This document shows, one piece after another, positions 35,611-43,570 of a DNA stretch of 64,000 nt. Each line of letters starts with the position of its first letter. The first letter of the stretch is position 1. This DNA comes from Duganella sp. SG902. GTDB lineage: Bacteria > Pseudomonadota > Gammaproteobacteria > Burkholderiales > Burkholderiaceae_D. The DNA is taken from NCBI RefSeq assembly GCF_013376005.1, contig NZ_JABMJK010000021.1, forward strand, positions 1-64,000. Reading direction: 5' to 3'. Made by a program: the position numbers and the translations under genes. Under the pieces are notes generated by a model that had not been told where the DNA came from, did no database searches, and saw only the letters and a list, made by a program, of their open reading frames with translations.

Positions 35611-36970
35611 GGCCGAAGTGCTGGGCCAGGGTCTTGCCCAGCCCTGCCTCCACGGCCGTCTCCACTTCGCGCGCCAGCGCGGCGGCGTCGCGCGCGGCCT
35701 GCAGGTCGCGCTCATCGTCGCCGTCCGCCACCACGCCGGCGTTGACCGGCATGCCGGCGAAGACGAACAGGCGGTAGACGTCGGCCAGCGTCAGCTTGTC
35801 GACGTTGGCGAGGATGACCCAGTTGTCGGCGCCCTCGCTCACGCGCTTGCCCCACTGGACACGCGGCTGGGCCGCCACCGGCACCCGCCCCACCCAGCCT
35901 TCGGCCATCATGCGCTCCAGCAGGTTGTCCATCTCATCGAAGCCCAGGCGTGTGCGCTCGCGGATCCGCACCGCGTTGACCAGCGCCGTGTCGCCACATT
36001 TGCAGGCCACGTGCAGCACCTTGAGGATGGCCATGGCATCGACGAATTCACCGCCCGGCTGCGCCTCGTGCCACCAGCGCTCGTACTTCACCACCGGCAG
36101 CGCGGCCACCAGCAAGGCGCCGAACAGGGTGATCAGCCAGGACAGGTAGACCCACAGCAGGAACAGGGGCACCGCCGCCAGCGCGCCATAGATCTTGGAA
36201 TAGGTCGGAAACTGCGTGATGAAGATGGCGAAGCCGCGCTTGGCCAGCTCGAACGCCAGGCCCGCCACCAGGCCGCCCCACGCGGCGTCGTGCCAGTCGA
36301 CGTCGCGGTTGGGGACGATCACGTACAGCAGCGTGAAGGTGGCCGTGGTCAGCGCCAGCGACAGCACGGTGTAGATCAACGCGCCCAGCACCGGCACGTG
36401 GCCCACCAGGTCGCTGGTGGCCATGAACACCTGCGAGGACAAGGTCAGCGACACGCCGATCAGCAAAGGCCCCAGCGTGATCAGGGCCCAGTAGACCAGT
36501 ATCCGCCTGGTCCAGGCGCGCTGGCCGCGCACGCGCCAGATGCGGTTGAACACGCGCTCGATCAGGTTCATCATCGCGATCGAGGTCACGATCAGCGTCA
36601 CCGCGCCCACCGCCGACAGGCGCGTGGCCTTGGAGGCGAACATGGTCAGGTAATTGAGGATGTTGCTGGAGATGGACTTCGGCATCACGCTTTGCACGAA
36701 GTAGGCTTCCAGCGACGTGCGGAAGGTGTTAAACAGCGGGAAGGTGGTGAAGATCGCCAGCGCGATGGTCAGCAGCGGCACCAGCGCGAACACGGTGGTG
36801 AACGTCAGGCTGCCCGCCACCTGCGGCAAGCTCTCTTCACGCAGGCGGCGATGGGCAAACAGGAACAGGTCCCGCACTTCCGGCCAGGACAGGGAACGCG
36901 CGGTTTCCCAACCGCTTTTGCAGCTGCGGAAAACATACTGGATGAACCACTGGAGGTATTTTTCAATCAT
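35594..36970 (-). CDS. YihY/BrkB-family inner-membrane protein
   Basis: The 458-residue protein has the six-helix YihY core (about 40-310), with AHRRLREESLPQVAGSLTFTTVFALVPLL near the start and the IYGALAAVPLFLLWVYLSW segment. A soluble C-terminal extension of about 140 residues is predicted. The family was once labelled ribonuclease BN by mistake; its true function is unsettled. ATG 36970 is chosen because longer in-frame codons run into the wrbA promoter region. It is divergent from wrbA with 64 bp between start codons. Confidence 0.88.
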   Translation of the reverse strand: MIEKYLQWFIQYVFRSCKSGWETARSLSWPEVRDLFLFAHRRLREESLPQVAGSLTFTTVFALVPLLTIALAIFTTFPLFNTFRTSLEAYFVQSVMPKSISSNILNYLTMFASKATRLSAVGAVTLIVTSIAMMNLIERVFNRIWRVRGQRAWTRRILVYWALITLGPLLIGVSLTLSSQVFMATSDLVGHVPVLGALIYTVLSLALTTATFTLLYVIVPNRDVDWHDAAWGGLVAGLAFELAKRGFAIFITQFPTYSKIYGALAAVPLFLLWVYLSWLITLFGALLVAALPVVKYERWWHEAQPGGEFVDAMAILKVLHVACKCGDTALVNAVRIRERTRLGFDEMDNLLERMMAEGWVGRVPVAAQPRVQWGKRVSEGADNWVILANVDKLTLADVYRLFVFAGMPVNAGVVADGDDERDLQAARDAAALAREVETAVEAGLGKTLAQHFGPIDCR

Positions 36971-37021
36971 GGGGCGTATCGTATTACAACAGTGGCAATG
37001 ATACCACCCGCCAAACCGCCC

Positions 37022-37027
37022 TATAAT
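37022..37027 (+). promoter_or_regulatory. Candidate -10 box of wrbA
   Basis: A perfect TATAAT ends only 7 bp before the wrbA ATG. No strong -35 hexamer is seen at 16-18 bp. If used, transcription would start at or next to the ATG and give a leaderless mRNA, which fits the absence of a Shine-Dalgarno sequence. Confidence 0.4.
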
Positions 37028-37034
37028 AACGGCG

Positions 37035-37634
37035 ATGAACTCCCTGACCATTCTTGTACTGTTTTACTCCCGCCATGGCGCCACGCGCAAGCTGGCGGAA
37101 TTGATCGCCCAGGGCATCGAGAGCGTGCCGGGCTGCGACGCCCGCCTGCGCACCGTGCCGCCGGTGTCCAGCGTGGCCGAGGCCACCGAGCCGGACGTGC
37201 CGGCCGACGGCGCGCCCTACGTTGAGCTGGACGATTTGACCGAGTGCGCGGGCATCGCGGTCGGCTCGCCTACGCGCTTCGGCAACATGGCCTCGGCCAT
37301 GAAGTATTTTTGGGACGGCACCTCCAGCCAGTGGCTGTCCGGCGCGCTGGCCGGCAAGCCGGCCTGCGTGTTCACCTCCACCGGCAGTCTGCACGGCGGG
37401 CAGGAATCGACGCTGCTGTCGATGATGATCCCGCTGTTCCATCACGGCCTGATGGTGCTCGGCCTGCCGTACACCCATCCCGAACTGATGACCACCGCCA
37501 GCGGCGGCACGCCGTACGGCGCCAGCCACTGGTCTGGCCTGGACGGCAAGAAGGTCATCACCGAAGATGAGAAGCGCCTGGCCATCGCATTGGGCAAGCG
37601 CCTCGCGGAAACAGCTGTAAAACTCAACGGATAA
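37035..37634 (+). CDS. wrbA: NAD(P)H:quinone oxidoreductase WrbA
   Basis: The 199-residue flavodoxin-like protein reduces quinones with NAD(P)H and two electrons, avoiding semiquinones. The FMN-phosphate loop YSRHGATRKLAE, the GSPTRFGNMASAMKYFWD segment and the TSTGSLHGGQESTLLS loop match WrbA. No Shine-Dalgarno is evident (see the adjacent TATAAT). It is followed six bases later by the DUF2069 gene, so a short operon with DUF2069 and the FAD dehydrogenase is likely. Confidence 0.94.
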   Translation: MNSLTILVLFYSRHGATRKLAELIAQGIESVPGCDARLRTVPPVSSVAEATEPDVPADGAPYVELDDLTECAGIAVGSPTRFGNMASAMKYFWDGTSSQWLSGALAGKPACVFTSTGSLHGGQESTLLSMMIPLFHHGLMVLGLPYTHPELMTTASGGTPYGASHWSGLDGKKVITEDEKRLAIALGKRLAETAVKLNG

Positions 37635-37639
37635 ACGCC

Positions 37640-38047
37640 ATGGAAACCACAGCACAAAAATATTTTCACTGGGGCGCGATCGGCAGCCTGGTTGCGCTGA
37701 TTGCCTTGTGTGTGTTGTGGGAGATGGTGCTGGCGCCCCTGAAGCCGGGTGGCTCGTGGCTGGTGCTGAAGGCCGCGCCGCTGCTGCTGCCGCTGTACGG
37801 CGTCTACAAACGCGATATCTACACCATGCAATGGGCCTCGATGATGATCCTGCTGTACTTCGCCGAAGGCGTGGTGCGCGGCTGGAGCGATACCGGCAAC
37901 CTGTCGGCGTGGCTGGGCTGGGGCGAGGCCATCGTGGTGTGCGTGTACTTTGTGTGCGCCCTGCTGTATCTGCGTCCGTACAAGCGCGCGGCCAGGAAGA
38001 TGGCCAAGGAGCTGCTCGACAAGATAAAGGTCAACACCGTTAAATGA
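37640..38047 (+). CDS. DUF2069 inner-membrane protein
   Basis: The 135-residue protein has about four hydrophobic helices and matches the DUF2069 family (LLLPLYGVYKRDIYTMQWASMMILLYFAEGVVRG). Its biochemical role is unknown; it usually sits near wrbA in proteobacteria, as here. It lies five bases after wrbA and overlaps the FAD dehydrogenase gene by four bases. Confidence 0.9.
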   Translation: METTAQKYFHWGAIGSLVALIALCVLWEMVLAPLKPGGSWLVLKAAPLLLPLYGVYKRDIYTMQWASMMILLYFAEGVVRGWSDTGNLSAWLGWGEAIVVCVYFVCALLYLRPYKRAARKMAKELLDKIKVNTVK

Positions 38048-39450
38048 TGGATTTTCTCTCGCAATGCCGCGCCGTCGTTGGCGATGCCTATGTGCTGGAT
38101 GCGCCGGCCGACATGGCGCCCTTCCTCACCGACTGGCGCGGGCGGTTTACCGGCAAGGCTTTGGCGGTGCTGCGTCCCGGCTCGGTGGAGCAGGTCGCGG
38201 CGCTGGTGCGTGCTTGCGCAGCGCATCGCGTGGCCCTGGTGCCGCAAGGCGGCAATACGGGTCTGGTGCTGGGCAGCGTGCCGGATGTCAGCGGCGCGCA
38301 GGTGGTGCTGTCGCTGGCGCGGCTGAACACCATTCGCCAGATCGACCCGGTCAACCGCGCCATGACGGTGGATGCCGGCTGCATACTCCAGCGGATTCAG
38401 GAAGCAGCGGCGGCCGAGGGCTGCCTGTTCCCGCTGTCGCTGGCGGCGGAAGGCAGCTGCACCATCGGCGGCAACCTGTCCACCAACGCGGGCGGCACGG
38501 CGGTGCTGCGATACGGGAACACCCGCGAACTGTGCCTGGGCCTTGAAGTGGTGACGCCGCAGGGCGAGGTCTGGAGCGGCCTGCGTGGCCTGCGCAAGGA
38601 TAATACCGGCTACGATTTGCGCGACCTGTTCATCGGCGCCGAGGGCACGCTGGGCATCATCACCGGCGCGGTGCTCAAGCTGTACCCGCAGCCCAAGGCC
38701 AGCATCACGGCGCTGGCCGCACTGCCCTCGCCCGCGCACGCGCAGCAGTTGCTAGTGCTGATGCAGGATCACTGCGGCTCCAGCCTGACCGGCTTCGAGC
38801 TGATGTCGCGCTTCTGCCTCGATCTGGTGGCGCGGCAGTTCCCGCATTTGCCCAAGCCGTTCGCCGCGCCATATGCGCAATACGTGCTGCTTGAGCTGTC
38901 GAGCAGCGAGTCGGAGGCGCACGCGGTCGGGCTGCTGGAGCACGCCATCGGCGCGGCGCTGGAGCGCGGCGTGATTCAGGATGCCGTGGTGGCGTCCTCG
39001 GTGGCGCAATCGGCGGGCTTGTGGCAGCTGCGCGAGCACATTCCGCTGGCGCAGGCCAAGGCGGGCAAGAACATCAAGCACGATATTTCGCTGCCGGTGT
39101 CGCGCATCGCGGACTTTATCGCCGCGACCGGGCCGCAACTGGAGGCTGCCTTTCCTGGCTGCCAGTTGGTATGCTTCGGCCATCTGGGCGACGGCAACCT
39201 GCACTACAACGTGGCGCCGCCGGAGGGCATTTCCAACGAAGATTTCCTCGTCAACCAGGACAAGGTCAATCGCGTGGTGCACGACAGCGTGGTGGCGTTT
39301 GGCGGTTCGATTTCGGCCGAACACGGCATCGGGGCCTTGAAGCGCGACGAACTGGCGCACTATAAATCGCCGGTGGAACTCAACATGATGCGAGCCATCA
39401 AAGCGGCACTGGATCCGCTGGGTATTATGAATCCCGGTAAAATCCTTTGA
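38044..39450 (+). CDS. FAD-linked 2-hydroxyacid dehydrogenase (GlcD/D-2-HGDH type)
   Basis: The 468-residue protein has the FAD-binding PCMH domain (about 35-215; VALVPQGGNTGLVLG, GGNLSTNAGGTAVLRYGN, FIGAEGTLGIITG). The C-terminal cap follows with the metal histidine segment CFGHLGDGNLHYN and the AEHGIGALKRDEL end. Family members oxidise D-2-hydroxyglutarate, D-lactate or glycolate to the 2-oxoacid and pass electrons to a quinone or flavoprotein. The exact substrate is not determined. It overlaps the DUF2069 gene by four bases, and the DUF4124 gene follows. Confidence 0.93.
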   Translation: MMDFLSQCRAVVGDAYVLDAPADMAPFLTDWRGRFTGKALAVLRPGSVEQVAALVRACAAHRVALVPQGGNTGLVLGSVPDVSGAQVVLSLARLNTIRQIDPVNRAMTVDAGCILQRIQEAAAAEGCLFPLSLAAEGSCTIGGNLSTNAGGTAVLRYGNTRELCLGLEVVTPQGEVWSGLRGLRKDNTGYDLRDLFIGAEGTLGIITGAVLKLYPQPKASITALAALPSPAHAQQLLVLMQDHCGSSLTGFELMSRFCLDLVARQFPHLPKPFAAPYAQYVLLELSSSESEAHAVGLLEHAIGAALERGVIQDAVVASSVAQSAGLWQLREHIPLAQAKAGKNIKHDISLPVSRIADFIAATGPQLEAAFPGCQLVCFGHLGDGNLHYNVAPPEGISNEDFLVNQDKVNRVVHDSVVAFGGSISAEHGIGALKRDELAHYKSPVELNMMRAIKAALDPLGIMNPGKIL

Positions 39451-39461
39451 GCGAGGTTGAG

Positions 39462-39866
39462 ATGAATGTCCTGATCGTTGCGGCGCTGGCCGGCGCCGTC
39501 TACAAATGCACGGTGGATGGCAAGATCACGTATAGCGATACGCCTTGCGCCGCCGGAACGGGCGTGGTGCTGGAATCGCCGGCGGCGCCTGCGGCCGATC
39601 CCGCCGCCGGCGCCGCCCTGCGGCGCCAACAAAAACAAGCCGACACACTGCAAAAAGCACGCCTTAAGCGCGAGGAGCAGGACGACCGCGACGCCGCGCG
39701 CGACGCCAAAGCAGCCGCCACGCAGCGCAAGAAGTGCGACCAGTTGCGGCTCAAGAAACGCTGGGCCGACGAAGACGCGCGCCGCGCCACTGGCCAGGCC
39801 ACGGAAGCGGCCCGTCTTCGTGCCCAGCGCGCCGGCGAAGCAATGTCGCTGGAGTGCCCGCGCTGA
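39462..39866 (+). CDS. DUF4124-domain protein
   Basis: The 134-residue protein has an N-terminal hydrophobic stretch (MNVLIVAALAGAV), then the DUF4124 signature YKCTVDGKITYSDTPC. A long charged alanine/arginine/lysine helix follows, ending in a cysteine. It is probably periplasmic or membrane-anchored; function is unknown. An upstream in-frame TTG is rejected in favour of ATG 39462, which follows GAGG. The stop overlaps the ATG of the permease gene by one base. Confidence 0.75.
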   Translation: MNVLIVAALAGAVYKCTVDGKITYSDTPCAAGTGVVLESPAAPAADPAAGAALRRQQKQADTLQKARLKREEQDDRDAARDAKAAATQRKKCDQLRLKKRWADEDARRATGQATEAARLRAQRAGEAMSLECPR

Positions 39867-42430
39867 TGCCGGCCGCGTCGATGCGCCGCCTGTCGCGCTG
39901 GTTGCTGCTGGGCGAGTGGCGCGCGCATCCGGTGCGTGCTTTGGTGGCGATTGCCGCCATCGCGGTCGGCATCTCGCTCGGCTTCGCCATCCACCTGATC
40001 AACGCGGCCGCGTTCAACGAATTCTCGGCCGCCGTGAAAAGCCTGTCCGGCGTGGCCGACGTGCAGGTACGTGGCGCCGAGCCATTCTTCCACGAAGCCA
40101 TATTTCCCGCCCTGGCCCAGCGCGATGGCGTGGCCGTCGCCTCGCCGGTGCTGGAACTGGAAGCCTCCGTCCCCGGCCAGCGCACCGCGTTGAAGGTGAT
40201 CGGCATCGACGCCTTCCGCGCCAGCTTCGTGTCGCCCGACCTGCTTGGCACGCCGGCCGAAGACCGGCTTGAAGACACCCTGGCGGACGACGCCCTGTTT
40301 CTTTCGCCAGCGGCGCAGCAATGGCTGCAGCCTGCAGCCGGCGTGGTGACGCTGCAAGTCGCCACCAATGAGCTCAAGCTGCGCGTGGCCGGTCCGCTGC
40401 CAGGCGCGCGCGCCGGCCAGCGCATCGCCACCATGGACATCGGCGCGGCCCAGTGGCGATTCGAAAAACTCGGCCAGCTCTCGCGCGTCGATCTCAAACT
40501 GCGCAATGGCGTCAACCGCGAAGCCTTCAAGGCCCAGCTCCAGCAAGACCTCCAGCAGCGGTACCCCGGCCGCTTCCGCGTCAGCCAGCCCAACGACGAG
40601 GAACAGAACAACCGCAACGAAGGCATGAGCCGCGCCTACCGCGTCAACCTCACCGTGCTGGCGCTGGTGGCGCTGTTCACCGGCGCCTTCCTGGTGTTCT
40701 CCACCCAGGCGCTGTCCGTGATCCGGCGCCGCAGCCAGTTCGCGCTGCTGCGCGTGCTGGGCATGGACCGCCACCGCCTGCTGCGGCAGATCCTGATCGA
40801 AGGCCTGTGCCTGGGCGTGGCCGGTTCCGCCATCGGCATCGCCGCCGGCTACGGCATGGCCGCCGCCGCCCTGCACTTCATGGGCGCCGACCTGGGCGCC
40901 GGCTTCTTCGCCGGCGTGCGCCCGCAGGTGCATTTCACGCCGGTGGCCGCCGCCGTCTATTTCACGCTGGGGGTGGCGGTCGCGCTGCTGGGTTGCGCCG
41001 CGCCGGCGCTGGACGCGGCGCGCGCCAAGCCGGCGGTCGCGCTCAAATCCGGCACCGAGGAAGCCGCCATGTCGCGCCTGTCGCGCGCCTGGCCGTCGCT
41101 GCTGCTGATGGCGTTGGCCGCGCTGCTGTCGCAGGCGCCGCCGGTGTTCGAGCTGCCGCTGTTCGGCTATCTCTCGATCGCCCTGCTGCTGATCGGTGCC
41201 ATCGGCCTGATGCCGCGCTTGGCCGCCATCGTATTCCGTCTGGCGCACCAGCGCTGGAGCGCAGCCACCGCCGGCAAACCGGGCGCCTCCGCCGTCATGA
41301 CGCTGACCTTGTCGCGGCTGGCCAATGCGTCCGGCCAGGCCGGCATCGCGCTGGGCGGCGTGCTGTCCAGCTTCAGCCTGATGGTGGCGATGGCCATCAT
41401 GGTGGCCAGTTTCCGCGTGTCGCTGGACGATTGGTTGCAGCACATCCTGCCGGCCGACATCTACGTCGGCGCGGCCACCGGCGGCGCCACCGCCGGCCTG
41501 CGCCCGGAACAACAGGCCACGCTGGCCGCCCTCCCCGGAGTGGCGCACGCCGACTTCCTGCGCACGCGCTCAGTGTCGCTGGCGCCCGACCGGCCGCCGG
41601 TTACGCTCATGGCGCGCAACGTCGATCCGGCCAATCCTTCGCGCTCGCTCGCCATCGTCGGCGAAGCGCGCACGCCCGCGCCGGGCACGCGGCCGGTCTG
41701 GGTATCCGAAGCCATGGTGGATTTATACGGCATGCAGGTCGGCCAGCGTGTGCAACTGCCGCTCAACGGCGGGATGCATCCGTTCGTCGTGGCCGGCGTG
41801 TGGCGCGATTACGCCCGGCCGACCGGCACCATCCAGATGCTGCTGAGCGACTACCGCGCCATTACCGGCGACACCGACGCCAGCGGCGTGGCCTTGTCGC
41901 TCAAGCCCGAGGCCAAGGCCGAGGACACACTGGCCGCGCTGAAACGCATGCCCTTCGCCGCCGCGCTGGAAGCCAGCGAACCTTCCGAGATCCGCGCCAT
42001 GAGCATGAAGATATTCGACCGCAGCTTCGCCATCACCTACCTGCTGGAGGCCATCGCCATCGTCATCGGCCTGTTTGGCGTGGCCGCGACCTTCTCGGCG
42101 CAAACGCTGGCGCGCGCCAAGGAATTCGGCATGCTGCGCCACGTCGGCGTCACGCGCGGGCAAGTGCTGGCGATACTCGCCATCGAAGGCGGCTCCTTGA
42201 CTGCGCTGGGCATCGCCACCGGATTTGTACTGGGATGGGTGATTAGCCTGATCCTGGTGTTCGTCGTCAATCCGCAATCGTTCCACTGGTCCATGCAACT
42301 GCACCTGCCCTGGCCCCTGCTGGGCAGCGTGGCCGGCCTGCTGCTGGCCGCCGCCGCGCTGACCGCGCTGCTGGCAGGCCGCCAGTCGCTGTCCGGTGGA
42401 CCGATACGCGCTGTCCGGGAGGACTGGTAA
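39866..42430 (+). CDS. FtsX-type ABC transporter permease
   Basis: The 854-residue inner-membrane protein has two FtsX blocks. An N-terminal helix (about 30-50) and a large MacB-like periplasmic loop (about 55-250) come before the first helix set (about 260-385). A middle helix set and second loop follow (about 420-680), with the last helices at about 710-850. The helix segments FLVFSTQALSVIRRRSQFALLRVLGM and FSAQTLARAKEFGMLRHVGVTRGQ are typical. Permeases of this type work with a separate LolD/MacB-like ATPase to move lipoproteins or envelope substrates. No such ATPase is encoded beside it. It is coupled to the AttH-like gene by a TAATG overlap. Confidence 0.9.
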   Translation: MPAASMRRLSRWLLLGEWRAHPVRALVAIAAIAVGISLGFAIHLINAAAFNEFSAAVKSLSGVADVQVRGAEPFFHEAIFPALAQRDGVAVASPVLELEASVPGQRTALKVIGIDAFRASFVSPDLLGTPAEDRLEDTLADDALFLSPAAQQWLQPAAGVVTLQVATNELKLRVAGPLPGARAGQRIATMDIGAAQWRFEKLGQLSRVDLKLRNGVNREAFKAQLQQDLQQRYPGRFRVSQPNDEEQNNRNEGMSRAYRVNLTVLALVALFTGAFLVFSTQALSVIRRRSQFALLRVLGMDRHRLLRQILIEGLCLGVAGSAIGIAAGYGMAAAALHFMGADLGAGFFAGVRPQVHFTPVAAAVYFTLGVAVALLGCAAPALDAARAKPAVALKSGTEEAAMSRLSRAWPSLLLMALAALLSQAPPVFELPLFGYLSIALLLIGAIGLMPRLAAIVFRLAHQRWSAATAGKPGASAVMTLTLSRLANASGQAGIALGGVLSSFSLMVAMAIMVASFRVSLDDWLQHILPADIYVGAATGGATAGLRPEQQATLAALPGVAHADFLRTRSVSLAPDRPPVTLMARNVDPANPSRSLAIVGEARTPAPGTRPVWVSEAMVDLYGMQVGQRVQLPLNGGMHPFVVAGVWRDYARPTGTIQMLLSDYRAITGDTDASGVALSLKPEAKAEDTLAALKRMPFAAALEASEPSEIRAMSMKIFDRSFAITYLLEAIAIVIGLFGVAATFSAQTLARAKEFGMLRHVGVTRGQVLAILAIEGGSLTALGIATGFVLGWVISLILVFVVNPQSFHWSMQLHLPWPLLGSVAGLLLAAAALTALLAGRQSLSGGPIRAVREDW

Positions 42431-43509
42431 TGCCGCGTCGCCTGCTCACCCTCGCCGCCCTCGCGCTGTCTGCCTTCGCGCACGCGGCGGGGCCGGATTT
42501 CAAGGCGGTCACGCCGTTGCCGCCCGGCGCCGCCCTGTCCTTCCCCAAGGACTACGGCGCGCATCCGGACTACAAAACCGAATGGTGGTACGTCACCGGC
42601 TGGCTCAATACGCCGGACGGCAAGCCGCTCGGCTTCCAGGTCACCTTCTTCCGCAGCGCCACAGGCCATGACCGCGCCAACCCCAGCCAGTTCGCGCCCA
42701 AGCAGCTGATCATCGGCCACGCCGCCATTTCCGATCCGGCCAACGGCAAGCTGCTGCACGACCAGCGCAGCGCACGGGAAGGTTTCGGCCTGTCGTACGC
42801 CAAAACCGGCGACACCGACGTCAAGCTGGAAGACTGGCGCATGGTGCGTACCGCCGACGGCAGCTACGCCGTCCACGTCGAAGCCGCCCAGTTCAAATTC
42901 GATCTCAAACTGGCGCCGTCGCAGGCAGTGCTGCCGGAGGATGATCGCGGCTACTCGCGCAAGGGTCCGCGCCCCGGCCAGGCCAGCTACTACTACAGCG
43001 AGCCGCACCTGAAAGTTAGCGGAAATATCACACGCGGCGGCAAACCCACCGCCGTCAGCGGGTCCGCCTGGCTCGATCACGAGTGGTTCAGCGAATACGT
43101 CGATCCCAACGCCAATGGGTGGGACTGGATCGGCGCCAACCTCGATGACGGCGGCGCCATGATGGCTTTCCAGATCCGCGGCAAGACAGGTGCTAAACTA
43201 TGGGCGCACGCGACATGGCGCGATGCTTCCGGTAAGATCACGCAGTTTGCCCCGGACCAGGTCAAATTTACCCCGCAAAGGCGGTGGCGTTCGCCCCGCA
43301 CCAATGCCGAGTATCCCGTCGCGACCCAGCTCACCACCGGCAATACCGTGTGGGACATCGTGCCCTTGCAGGACGATCAGGAACTGGATTCGCGCCGTTC
43401 GACCGGCGCCGTGTACTGGGAAGGCGCGGTGACGCTGAGCCGGGACGGCAAGCCGGCCGGCCGCGCCTACCTGGAACTGACCGGCTATGTCCGGGCGATG
43501 AAACTGTAA
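42430..43509 (+). CDS. AttH/lipocalin-like (carotenoid 1,2-hydratase-type) periplasmic protein
   Basis: The 359-residue protein begins with a signal peptide (MPRRLLTLAALALSAFAHAA). The mature part resembles the AttH domain: DYGAHPDYKTEWWYVTGWL, the LDHEWFSEYVDPNANGWDWIGANL core and the late ARAYLELTGYVR. It is often annotated as carotenoid 1,2-hydratase, but no carotenoid genes are nearby, and in many genomes it pairs with an FtsX-type permease as here. It is co-translated with that permease, so a role in the same envelope process is likelier than pigment synthesis. Confidence 0.85.
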   Translation: MPRRLLTLAALALSAFAHAAGPDFKAVTPLPPGAALSFPKDYGAHPDYKTEWWYVTGWLNTPDGKPLGFQVTFFRSATGHDRANPSQFAPKQLIIGHAAISDPANGKLLHDQRSAREGFGLSYAKTGDTDVKLEDWRMVRTADGSYAVHVEAAQFKFDLKLAPSQAVLPEDDRGYSRKGPRPGQASYYYSEPHLKVSGNITRGGKPTAVSGSAWLDHEWFSEYVDPNANGWDWIGANLDDGGAMMAFQIRGKTGAKLWAHATWRDASGKITQFAPDQVKFTPQRRWRSPRTNAEYPVATQLTTGNTVWDIVPLQDDQELDSRRSTGAVYWEGAVTLSRDGKPAGRAYLELTGYVRAMKL

Positions 43510-43570
43510 GAACAATATAAAGCAGCACCAAACGTCAGATTAAGCATCTTTACGCAACCGCAGCCAGACA

